Positions 1 to 10,365 of a stretch of 64,000 bases of DNA are shown in pieces. Under the pieces are notes generated by a model. The model did no database searches and was not told where the DNA came from. It saw only the letters and a list, made by a program, of their open reading frames with translations. A program made the position numbers and the translations under genes. The stretch is from positions 44,179,464 through 44,243,463 of the forward strand of contig NC_085138.1 of the NCBI RefSeq assembly GCF_035046485.1, written 5' to 3'. Numbering within the stretch: the stretch's first letter is position 1; the number at the start of each line of letters is the position of its first letter. This DNA is from Aedes albopictus. Taxonomy: Eukaryota; Arthropoda; Insecta; Diptera; Culicidae.

Positions 1-66
1 TTACGCCAAGAAGAGGAGGAGCTTTATTAAGGAAATTTTCAGCCCTTGGCTGGTCGATCTCCGGTT
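1..66 (-). mobile_element. 3' tail fragment of a SINE
   Basis: Read on the minus strand, this stretch contains agccaagggctgaaaat followed by a ccttaataaag tail. The same tail (agccaagggttaaaaat, then ctcgttaa) ends the tRNA-derived SINE at 49856-50131. Only the 3' end is visible because the window starts here. Assignment rests on that internal match. Confidence 0.5.
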
Positions 67-1323
67 TTTTTGAAAGAATTCGTGCAGGATTTCTTGGAGG
101 AAACCCTGGAGGAAGCTCTGGAGGAATTCCTGGAGGTATCCCTGGAGAAATTCATGAAAAAAAAATCCTTGGAGGAATACTTGAAAAAAAAACCCTAGAG
201 AAATTCGTTAAGGAATCCCTGGAGAAAATCCTGGAGGAATCGATGGGTGTATTCCTGGAGAAATCCCTGGAAAAATTGCTTAAGGAAACTTTGGAGGAAT
301 TCCTGGATGAATTCCTTAAGGAGTCCTTGGAGGAATTCCTGGAGCAATCCCTGGAGAAATTCCTTGAGGAATCCCTGTAGGAATTAATGGAGGAATTTCT
401 GGAAGATTCCCTAGAGAAATCCCTGGAGGAAATCCTGGAGGAATCCGTGACGAAATTCCTGGAGGAATCCTGGAAAAAATATTTAAAGAATCCCTGGAGA
501 AATTCCTGGAAGAATCCCTGGGGAAATTCCTGGTGGAATTTCTTAAGGTATACTTGGAGGAATCCCTGGAGCAATTCCTGGAGGTATTTCTGGAGGATCC
601 CCTGGAGGAGCCCTTGGCGAAATTCCTGGAGGCGCCCTGGAGGAATTCCTTAAGGAATCCCTGGAGAAACTCCTGGAGGAATCCCTGGAGAAATTCCTGG
701 TGGAATTCTTGGAGGTATTCCTGGAGGAATCCTTCAGGTATCAGTAGGTCGGCTCCAGAGGCACGTTCTCCTCCATTTGGGAATTTCCTGAAGAATTCCT
801 GGAGGAATCTCTGCAGGTATTTTTTAGAGGAATCCTTGCAGGAATCCCTGGAGCAAGCCCAGGAGGAATCCCTGGAGGTATTTTTTGAAGAATTTCTGGT
901 GGAATCCCTGGGGGAATCCCTGGAGGAAGCCCAGGAGAAATCCCTGGAGGTTATTTTTGGAGGAATTCCTGGATGAATCCTTGGAGGAATCCCTAGAGAA
1001 AGCCCTGGGGGAATTCCTTGAGGAATCCCTGAAGGAGTTTCTGGAGGAATCCTTGCATGAATTTTTTGAGGAATCCCTGGAGAAATTGCTGGGGGAACCA
1101 TTGAGAAATTCTTGGAGAAATCCCTGACGAAACTCCTGGAGGAATCTTTGGAGAAATTTCTTCCGGAATCTCTGTAGGAAATCCTGGAGGAATGCCTGGG
1201 GGAATTCCTGGAAGAATCCCAGGAGGAATCCCTGAAGGTATTTCTGGAGGATAGCCTGGAGGAATTCCTTCAGGAACCCCTTGAGGCATTCCTGGAGGAA
1301 TGTCTGGAGAAATTCCTGGAAGA
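67..1323 (+). repeat. 12-bp-period satellite, left flank of the hAT-like element
   Basis: Degenerate tandem DNA built from 12-bp steps such as ctggaggaatcc and ctggagaaattc. The period is a multiple of three and stop codons are rare in the motif, so long open frames appear on both strands with peptide repeats of 4 to 8 residues (for example EESLEE, IPPGIP). No start context, splice structure or domain supports a gene. The same sequence resumes at 7061, so the hAT-like element at 1332-7052 split one array. Confidence 0.85.
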
Positions 1324-1487
1324 ATCCTTGGCAAGGGCGTAGCCAGGGGGGGCAGGGGAGGGCCGTGACCCCCCCCCCCCCTGACCGAGCAACTATATTC
1401 TAACTTAACGGAGAAACATAGATGATCAGAGCTGTTTTTGACTAGTAAAAATAAAATTCTACTGCATCCTCGTATTTTTTTTGATGT

Positions 1488-3991
1488 ATGCAGGAATTCC
1501 TTCGGAAATTCTTGAAGGAATATCTTCGAAAATTCCTGAGGGTATTCCTTCGGAAATTCCTGAAGAAATTCCTTCGGAAATTCCTGAAGGATTCCTTCGG
1601 AAATTTCTGGAGCAATTCCTTCGGAAATTCCTTGGGGAGTTCCTTGGGAAAATCTTGGATGAATACCTTTGGAGATTCCTGGAGGAATTCTTTCAGAAAT
1701 CCATAGAGAAATTCGTGAGGAAATCCTTAGGTAAATTCCTTACGAAATTCCTGGACAAAATAATCCCAAACTTCCTGGAGGAATGCTTTTGGAAATTCCT
1801 GGAGGAATTCCTTCGGAAAGAAGCTGGACGAATGTCATTGAAAATTTCTGGAGGAATTCCTTCGGAAAGTCCTGGAGGAATTCCTTCGGAAAGTCGTGGA
1901 GGATTTTTTTCGGAAATACTTTTTGGATTTTTTTTGGAAATTCTTGCAGCAATCCTTCGGAAATTCCAGGAGGAATTCTTTCGGAAATTCCTGGAGGAAT
2001 TCTTTCAGAAATTAAGGGAGGAATTCCTTCGGAAATTGCTGGACGAATTCCTTTGGAATTCCAGGAGGAATTCCTTTAGGATTTCCTGGAGGAATTCTTT
2101 CGGAAATTCCGGGAAGAAGTCCTTCGGAAATCGCTGGAGGATTTTTTTCGGAAATTCCTGCAATAATTTCTTCGGCAATTACTTGAGGAATTCCTTCGGA
2201 AATTGCTGGACGAATTCTTTTGGAAATTCCTGGAGGATTTTTTTCGGAAATTCTTTTTAGATTTTTTTTTGAAATTCCTGGAGGAATACCGTCGGAAATT
2301 TCTAGCAGAATTCCTACGAAAAATCCTGAAGGAATTCTTTCGGAAATTCCGGGAGGAATTCCTTCGGAAATTGCTGGACGAATTCCTTTGGAGATTCACG
2401 GAGGAATTTATTCGGAAATTCCAGGAGAAATTCCTTTAGGAATTCCTGGAGGAATTCTTTCGCAAATTCCTGAAGGAATTCTATCGGAAATTGCTGGATG
2501 AATTCCATTGAAAATTCCTGGAGGAATTCCTTCCAAAATTCCTGGAGGAATCCCTTCGCAAAATCCTGGAAGAATTCCTTCGGAAATTTCTGGAGAAATT
2601 CCATCGGAAATTCCTGAAGGACTTCGTTCGGAAATTACAGGAGGAATTCAATCGAAAATTCTTTGGCGAGGCACTTCGAAAAATCTTGGATTAATACTTT
2701 CGGAAATTTCTGGAGGAATTCTTTCAGAAATTCCGGGAGGAATTCCTTCGGAAATTGCTGGACGAATTCCTTTGGAGGTTCTTGGAAAAATTCATTCGGA
2801 AATTCCAGAAGGAATTTCTTTAGGAATTCCTGGAGGAATTCTTTCAGAAATTCCGGGAGGAATTGCTTCGGAAATTCCTGAAGCAATTCTTTCAAAAAAT
2901 CCTGGAGGAATTCCTAAAAAAAATCCAGAAGGAATCCCTTCACAAATTCCTGGAAGAATTCCTTCGGAATTTCCTGAAGGAGATCCTTCGGAAATTCCTG
3001 AAGGAATTCGTTCAGAAATTCCTAAGGGAGTTCCCTCGAAAAATTTTGGATGAATACCTCCGGAAATTTCTGGAGGAATTCTTTCAGAAATCTATAGAGA
3101 AATTCCTGAGAAAATCCTTGGATGAATTCCTTAGGACATTCCTGAAAAAAAAATCATTCTAAACTTCTTAGAGTTATGCTTTTCATGACTCCTGGAGGAA
3201 TTCCTTCGGAAATTACTGGACGAATTCCTTTGGGAATTCCAGGAGGAATTCCTTCGGAAATTGCTGGAGGATTTTTTTCGGAAATTCCTGCAATAATTTC
3301 TTCGGAAATTACTGGAAGAATTCCTTCGGAAATTCCTAGAGGTATTCTTTCGGAAATTCCTGGAGGAATTCCTTCAGAAATTCCTAGAGGTATTCCTTCG
3401 GAAATTCCTGGAGAAATTTTTTCGGAAAGTCTTTTTGGATTTTATTTTTGCAAATTCCAAGAGGAATTCCCTCGAAAATTCATGGAGGAATTCCTTCACA
3501 AATTCCGTTAGGAATTCCTTCACAAATTCCGTTAGGAATTCCTTCACAAATTCCTGGAGGAATTCTTTCGAAAATTCCGGGAGGAACTCCTTTGGAAATT
3601 GCTGGACGAATTCGTTTGATGATTCATGGAGGAAATCTTTTGGAAATTCCTGCAGGAATTCTTTCGGAAATCCTTAGGGGAATTTCTTCGGAAATTCCTG
3701 GAGAAATCTTTCCGGAATCTCTTGGATGCATTCCTTCTGAAATTCGTGGAGCAATTATTTCGGAAATTCCTGGAGGAATTCCTTCGGAAATTCTTGGAGG
3801 AATTTCTTTAAAAATTCCCGGAGGAATTCCATTGGAAATTCCTGGAGGAATTCCTTTGGAAATTCCTTCGGAAATTCCTGGAAAAACTCTTTTGGAAATT
3901 TCTGAAGGATTTTTTTTAATTCCAGGAAGAATTCCTTCAGAAATTCCAGGAGAAATTCTGTCGGAAATTCCTGGAGAAATTCCATTGGAAA
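1488..3991 (+). repeat. 24-bp satellite, forward arm inside the hAT-like element
   Basis: Tandem 24-bp units approximating ttcctggaggaattcc plus ttcggaaa, each made of two 12-bp halves and very often containing GAATTC. All three forward frames translate into octapeptide-like repeats (EEFLRKFL, IPGGIPSE, RNSFGNSW), and the reverse frames are open too, so coding potential is a by-product of periodicity. Variation between units is substitutional and the frame is largely held. The arm ends at an exact 14-bp palindrome, ttggaaatttccaa (3985-3998), where orientation reverses. Confidence 0.85.
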
Positions 3992-6505
3992 TTTCCAAAG
4001 GAATGAATTTCCGATGTAATTCCACCAGGAATTTTGCGAAGGAATTGCTTCAGGACTTTCCAAATAAATTCTTCCATTTATTTCCGAGAGAATTCCTCCA
4101 GGAATTTCCGTTGCAATTCCTCCAGGAATTTCCCAGGGAAATCCTCCAGGAAATTTCGGAAAAATCCCTCCACAAATTTCTGGAGGAATTACTCTAGGAA
4201 TTTCCTCTTGGAATTTTCAAAGGATTTCCTCCTGGAATTTCCGAAGGAATTCCTTCATGAATGTCCGAAGAAATTCTTCCATGAATTTCCGAAGGAATTC
4301 CTCCAGAAATTTTCTGACGGAATTCCTCTACGAATTTCCGAAGAAATTCCTCGAGAAATTTCCGGAGGAATTCATCCAAGAATTTCCGAAGAAATTCTTC
4401 TAGGAATTTTCAAAAGAATTCCTCTTGGAATTTTTAAAGGAAGTCCTCCTGAAATTTCCGAAGGAACTCCTCCATGAATTTCCGAAGGAATTCCTCCATG
4501 AATTTCCGAATGAATTCCTCCAGGAATTTTGCGAAGGAATTTCTAAAGAATTTTCCGAAGGAATTCCTACATGAATTTCCAAAGGAATTCCTCCAGAAAT
4601 TTTCCGATGGAATCCCTTCACGAATTTCCGAAGAAATTCCTGAGAAATTTTTCCATGAATTTCCGGATGAATTTCTTCAGAAATTTCCGGAGGAAATCCT
4701 CCAGGAATTTCCAAAGGAGATCCTCCAGCAATTATCAAAGAAATTCCTTCTGCAATTTCCGAAGGAATTCCTCCTGGAATTTCCGAAGGAATTCCTTCAT
4801 AAATTTCCGGAAGAATTCCTTCAGGAATTTCCGAAGGAAATCTTCCAGCAATTTCCGAAGGAATTCCTCCTGGAATTTCCGAAGGAATTTCTGCAGTAAT
4901 TTCCGGTGGAATTTCTCCAGGGATTTTCAAAGGAATTTCACCTGGAATTTTCAAAGGATTTCCTGCCGGAATTTCCGGAGGAATTCTTTCATGAATTTCC
5001 GAAAGAATACCACCGGGAATTCCTTCACGAATTTCGGAAGGAGTTTCTCCATAAATTTCAGAAGGAATTCCTCCAGGACTTTTGCGAAGGAATCGCTCAA
5101 GGATTTTCTGAAGGAATTCCTCCATGAATTTCCGAAGGAGTTCCTCCATAAATTTCAGGAAGGAATTTCTCCAAGTATTTCCGAAGGAATTCCTCCGGGA
5201 ATTCCCGAAGGAAATCCTCTACGAATTCACGAAGGAATACCTCCAAGAATTTCCGAGGGAATTCCTCCAGGATTTTCCCGAAGAATTCCTCCATGAGTTT
5301 CCCGAGGAGTTTGTCCAGGAATTTCCGTAGGAATTCCTCCAGGAATTTTCAAAGAAATTTCTCCTGGAATTTTCAAAGGATTTTCTCCTGAATTTCCGAA
5401 GGAATTCCTCTACGAATTTCCAAAGAAATCCCTCCCGGAATTTCCAAAGAAATTTCTTATGGATTCGCCTTGAAATACCTCCAAAAATTTCCGAATGAAT
5501 TCCTCCGAAAATTTTTGACGGTTGTCCTCAAAAAATTTCCTTAGGATTTTCTCACATAATCCCCAAACGTGTTTCTGAAGGAATGTTTGAAGAAGTTTCT
5601 CAAGTTTTCGTAGGAGTTCCGCAATACATTTTTGAAGGAATTTCTTGAGGAATTTCCGAAGAAACTTCTCAAGGATCTTTCGCTGGAATTCCTTGAGGAA
5701 TTTCAAAAAGATTTATAAAAAAAAAACGAAAAAATTCCTCAACGAACTTATCCAACAATTTCTCACGAAATTTCCGAAGGTATTCCATAAGACATTTCAG
5801 ACATATGTAAAAAAAAAATCCAAACGGACTCCTTTAACAATTTCCGAATTTTCCTTATCAAGGCTTTTTTAAAGGAATTCTTCAAAGAATTTCCGAATGA
5901 GTTCCTCTAGGAAATAAAAAATCACAAAAAGCATTTCTTCAGGAATTTCCGAAATATTTTTTCAAGGAAGTTTTGAAAGATGTTTAAAGAAATTTCTTAT
6001 GGAATTTCAGAAGGGATATCTCATGAGACTTTTAGTGGAATTTTTTCAATATTTTCGAAAGAATTGCTTCAGAAATTTGGGAAGGAATTCTCACAGAAAT
6101 TTCCGGATGAATTCCTCCAAGAATTTTTGAAGGTTTTCTTCAAGGAATTTTCGGAAGAATTCCTCACGAAAACTCCGAAGGAGTTCCTCAAGGAATATTC
6201 TAAATCTATTTCAAAGAAATTCCTAGGAATTCCCGAAGAATCTTCTAAAGGAAATCGTAGAAGAACTCTCGACGTCCTATGGAATTTCTCAAGGAGCTTT
6301 AGAAATGAAGGAATTCCTCAAGAAATTTCTGAAGAATTTGTCAAGGAATTTCCGGTGGAATACCTCAAGGATTTTCGAAATAAATTCCTGAAATTATTTT
6401 TAATTGATTCCTTTAAAAATATCTGAATGCATTCCGAATAATTCCGAAGGAATTCATTAAAGGATTTTTCGAAGAAATTTCTCCAAAAATTTCTTAGGGT
6501 ATTCC
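3992..6505 (-). repeat. 24-bp satellite, inverted arm inside the hAT-like element
   Basis: The motif continues as its reverse complement (tttccgaaggaattcctcca and variants). Its length, about 2.5 kb, matches the forward arm, giving an imperfect giant inverted repeat centred near 3991. Divergence increases toward the right: from about 5500 the units are interrupted by A-runs and unrelated bases. Orientation appears to flip back near 6505. The open frames here are periodicity artefacts, as in the forward arm. Confidence 0.8.
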
Positions 6506-6880
6506 TCTTTTCTTAGTTTGATTGGAATTTTTGAAAGAATTCCCAGATAAATTCTTAAAGTATTTTCTGGAGCTTCTCAAACGGATTTCTGGTGGAATTA
6601 AAAATGATATTTGTAAAGAATTACTGGGGAAATTCTCAAAAGAATGCATGGTAAAATTCGTAATAAAACTTCTGGAGGAATTTTTGAAGAAATTTCTGAA
6701 GGTATTCTCAACGGAATTACTGCAAGTTTTCCGAAGGTAATTTCTGCTGGAATATCTACATTAAAATAACCTGGAAAAATATTAAAGAAATTTCTGGAGA
6801 AACTGCTGGATAAATTCAAATTCATGATGGCATTTGTTAAGAAATTCCTGAAGCAATATCTTGAGGAATTCCTCAGGATT
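6506..6880 (+). repeat. Short decayed block of the satellite, forward orientation
   Basis: Degraded units in the original orientation (cttctggaggaatttttgaa and relatives), AT-richer than the two main arms. Beyond about 6880 the element has roughly 130 bp of non-repetitive AT-rich sequence before the C-run and the right terminal repeat. The second orientation switch is judged by eye. Confidence 0.6.
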
Positions 6881-7060
6881 ATAATCATATATGATTCTTC
6901 CATTGAACCATTCCTGTTAATCACCCATTTTTCATACTTCACTTTTATTTTTTTTAATGATGAAGTATTTGAACTCCTTGTTACTGCAAAGTGGTTTTCA
7001 GTGTAAGGATGCTTGCCCCCCCCCCCTGGCCGAAAAGCTGGTTACGCCCTTGATCCTTGG

Positions 7061-7830
7061 AGAAATTCTTGAAGGAACTCTAGAGAAATTCCTGAAGACA
7101 TTCCTGGAGGAACCCTGGAGGTATTCCTGGTGGAATCGCTGCTGGAGTTCCTTGAGGAATCCTTGGAGGAATTACTGGGACAATTCCTTGAGAAATTCCT
7201 GAAACCCTGGAAGAATTCCTGGGGGAATGCCAGTAGGAATGCCTGGTGGAATTCCTGGAGGAATCCCTAGAGAAATTCCTGGAGGAATCCCTTGAGGAAT
7301 TTCTGGATGATTCCCTGGAGGAATCCCTGGAGGTAGCCCTGGAGGAATTTTAATTCCTTAAAGAATCCCTGGATAAATTCCTGGAGAAGTTTCTTGAGGA
7401 ATCCCTGCGGAAATTCCTGGAGGAATCCCTGGACGAATTCCTAAAGGTATCTCTGGAGGAATACTTGGAAGTATTTTTGGAGGAATTCCTGTAGAAATTT
7501 CTGGAGGAATCGCCGGAGAAATTCCTGGAGGAATCTCTTGAGGAATCGCTGGAGGAATGCTTGGACGATTTTCTGGCAGTTTCCCAGGAGGAATCCTTGG
7601 GGGTATTCTTGGAGGAATCTGTGGAAAAATTCCTGGAGGAATCCCTGGAGAAATTCCTAGAGGAATCTCTGGAGAAATTTTTGGAGGGATCTTCGGAGGA
7701 ATTCCTGGAGGAATCCCTCGAGGAATCGCTGGAGGAATTCCTGGAGGAATGCTTGGATGATTTCTTGGAAGAATCCCTGAAGTTTTTATTGAGGAATTCC
7801 TGGAGGAATCCTTGCAGAAAAGAATTCGAA
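7061..7830 (+). repeat. 12-bp-period satellite, right flank of the hAT-like element
   Basis: This is the continuation of the left-flank array: ctggaggaatccctggagaa steps, again open on both strands. The motif lacks the ttcgg half typical of the element interior, so flank and interior are separable subfamilies. It fades into AT-rich sequence near 7830. Confidence 0.8.
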
Positions 7831-8590
7831 TCTTCACAAGAATCAACGATTTTTTTTTCTCATAAATTCCGATTTTTTTTTCATTAGTTGCCGAAGAAAC
7901 GTTCAAAATAATATACGAATATTTTCCCGAATTATGCCGAAAGAATCCCTCAACATAATGTAAGATGAATTTGCAAAGTAATTGCTGGAGAAATCCCTCA
8001 AAAAAAATTATGAAGGAATTTCTAAAAATTGCCTAAAATAAATTTCAAATTATTTTTCGGAAGAGTTTTTAAAGAAATTTTCAAAAGTTGGTACTTCTGA
8101 AAGGATTTTATAATAATTGCTGAAAACGTTGTTGCAGGAAAGTTGAAAATAATGTCTGGAAAATTCTGAAAATATTGAATAAATTCGCGGAAGAATTGCT
8201 TAATGAATTCCCAAATAAATTGCCAAAAGAATTATTGATGAATTTGGCAAAATAACTTTAAAACGATTTACGACAATATTTGTTAAATATTGCCGCAGGA
8301 ATTTCAGAAATTGCTGTTGAAATAATTATATTATTTCCCGAAGAAACTTATAAAGGAACTACGAATAATTCCTCCAAATACTACCGCTGGAATTTCTATA
8401 AAAATTGCCAAATAAATTTCCCAAAAAAATATTTAAGCGTAGAATTAGCTTTAAGTTGAAATAACATAAAATAAAAACCAAAAATGATTTCGAGAATTTT
8501 GAATAAACTTCTAAAAGAATTCACAAATAAGTTTTCCGATCAAATTTAAATAAAATAATGTCGAAGAGAAAATAATTGTTCTTGGACTTT
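7831..8590. other. AT-rich stretch with decayed satellite remnants, no gene seen
   Basis: Scattered aattcctga, attgctgga and aaatttc motifs at irregular spacing suggest a very old edge of the satellite. There is no sustained frame, no inverted termini and no recognisable RNA gene. Confidence 0.5.
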
Positions 8591-9070
8591 TTATGGGAAT
8601 TTCCGAATTCCATACCATATTCATATTTATTATGGTTATAATAAGTGATTGCAGGCGACGAAAGGTACAAAACCTCTGGAATTCCGGCAGCTGTCTCCGA
8701 TTGACCATCGCGGAAACCCTCCATACCGAGCTTGACGGTGTTCCCTCTGATGGTCACATTGTCCAAAAACCTCCGAATTCACCTCCAACACTCTTGATTT
8801 GCAAAATCATGATGTTGGATGTGTCGCAAGCCAGGTTTCGTAATTGTTCGGGAAAAGGTCACTATTTCCGGGTAGCCCCAGGTTCCCGAAACATCCGGGA
8901 TGGTGGTCAATATGTCCAAAAATTTCTGAATATTCCTCCCAAATACTTGATTTGCGACACTATGTAGAATGGGACATGACAAATGTGTTTTTTTAGAATT
9001 ATGCTATGCAAAATGTCAGGTGTCAGGAACTTGCGAAATGTGTCTCCTGAAGGCACCCCAAACGTGACCC
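8591..9070. repeat. Two degenerate tandem units of about 153 bp
   Basis: The blocks starting gtccaaaaa at 8761 and 8914 align: each is preceded by a ggtcacattgt or ggtcaatatgt step, and each continues to acttgatttgc or tcttgatttgc. The motif family with ttccgg and cccgaaacatccgg recurs in this part and again near 33.6-34.3 kb. The outer limits are uncertain. Confidence 0.45.
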
Positions 9071-9849
9071 AGAACATCCGAAACCAGAACCAGGTAATCC
9101 CAATTTACTCAAACAATGCATTTGCAATAATAAAACGATAATAGAACACATTTGCAATCTTTTTCCATGTGTTTCTCACAAATAATCAGTGATTAAAAGG
9201 ATGTTGATCCATTTTTGACCCTATTTGACCCCCCTTGAATAACTCAAACCCCAAGAACCAAAAAACCATTTTGATATTTTTCCATGCAACTAGGGATGTA
9301 GCGCGGTCTTCATTCCAAATTTTGTAAATATCGGTTGAAAAATGAAGTCACGGCGATTTTCTGAAATTAAATTTCTAACTATGACCAAAACGGGTTAATC
9401 AAAGGTTTTTCTTTCGAGTGGCATTGTTGTATAGCTTATGGCAGTTGAACTGTTAACTCTATGGTAGATTTTTTCCGTAATTACACTGATAAAGGTTTTA
9501 CTAGCAACCAAACTGCATAGTTCATATGAGATTTTTCCTTCTTTTAAAAATAGGCTGTGCATTCGAATTACACTGTTACGAAATAGTGGACCTTCCTTTC
9601 TTAGTCAAGCATATGGAATCATGAAACACATGGGAACAAATGCCCCAAATGGAAGATAACGTGCCTCTTTAGCCGGCCTTCCAATGTATATGAGTAGACA
9701 TATAACTAATAAACGAAAGAAAAAAATATCAAAACTAATGATCAATTTGTTCGCAGGGTGACTGTGTTATGAAAATAAACAAAAAACATTAGAAAAACTG
9801 TGAAATTCTTATGAGCTTTATAAGAAGAGAGAAATTTAAAACCATCTCG
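9071..9849. other. Unique AT-rich sequence, no gene seen
   Basis: No open frame of useful length, no clear terminal repeats and no RNA gene. A cccc-rich segment near 9230 (tttgaccccccttgaataac) resembles repetitive mosquito DNA, but I cannot name it. Confidence 0.4.
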
Positions 9850-9919
9850 ATTAAGCCAAGTGTCGTAGTGCAAGAGCCACAATTGAAATGGGCAATACAA
9901 GGTTTGCCGAGTCAGCTAG
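9850..9919 (+). mobile_element. 3' terminus of an old Helitron
   Basis: A hairpin with stem ggcaa (9891-9895), an 8-nt loop and ttgcc (9904-9908) lies 11 nt before a terminal CTAG (9916-9919), which is followed by T. The four Helitrons in the 124-bp array show the same arrangement: stem, 8-nt loop, about 10 nt, then CTAG followed by T, with closely related sequence (tttgccg, then agtcagctag versus gacagctag). The matching TC 5' end was not found, so only the terminus is called. Confidence 0.6.
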
Positions 9920-10365
9920 TGAATACATAAAAATAAAGAATCAGGGAACAAAAACTGTGTGCTAAAGTTTCCAACTGGTTTTTTATTTGTCAAGGACATG
10001 TATAAATTGGAACAATGCAAATGTACACACATTTTTCTGATTGGAAATTATTGCCAAGGAAAACAAATTTTAAACGCCCAAATGTATGCACAAGAAATCA
10101 ACCGTATACAAGTTATAAGAAAAAGTTAAACATTTTCAATCCAACGACAGTATCGGAAACGTAACATGGACATGCATGAGGAGTACACAGGGTGTGAATT
10201 TACCATATATAATATACTAATGTTTCAGTTCAGTTCAGTGAAGTGAAGTGATCTGAAAATTTTTGAAGATGTGCACCCAGCTGGTGGTAATAATAACATA
10301 ACCCATTTCTTTGGGAATTTTGAAATAAAGCGTTTTTGGCTTTAAAATAATACTCCTTAGCGTTA
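9920..10365. other. Left flank of the satellite array, no gene seen
   Basis: A short simple stretch of cagtt and gaagt steps lies near 10226-10252. The last 40 bp before the array (ctttaaaataatactcctta) loosely resembles the end of the 124-bp monomer, so the array probably decays outward here instead of starting at a clean insertion point. Confidence 0.45.

Larger units (their letters stand above)
1332..7052. mobile_element. 5.7-kb hAT-like non-autonomous element with satellite interior
   Basis: The left end caagggcgtagccag (1332-1346) and the right end ctggttacgcccttg (7038-7052) form a 15-bp terminal inverted repeat with one mismatch. Both sides carry the same 8-bp direct repeat atccttgg (1324-1331 and 7053-7060). 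An 8-bp duplication and a CA-start terminus fit the hAT superfamily. Next to each end lies a G/C homopolymer tract (1347-1382 and about 7015-7028). No transposase is visible: the interior is almost wholly satellite in opposed orientations. It inserted into related satellite, which is why the flanks look like the interior. P-like elements also make 8-bp duplications but have different ends. Confidence 0.82.

Noticed and set aside
1347..1383. G/C homopolymer as a telomere-like or recombination sequence
   Set aside because: It is a subterminal tract of the hAT-like element, mirrored near its right end, and homopolymer length may also be affected by sequencing error.
152..7906. Many long open frames with Leu/Phe/Glu/Lys, Ile/Pro/Gly/Ser or Arg/Asn/Ser repeats on both strands
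   Set aside because: They follow from a 12/24-bp period satellite lacking stop triplets. Frames overlap on both strands, show no domain, and the same block is cut by a mobile element without loss.
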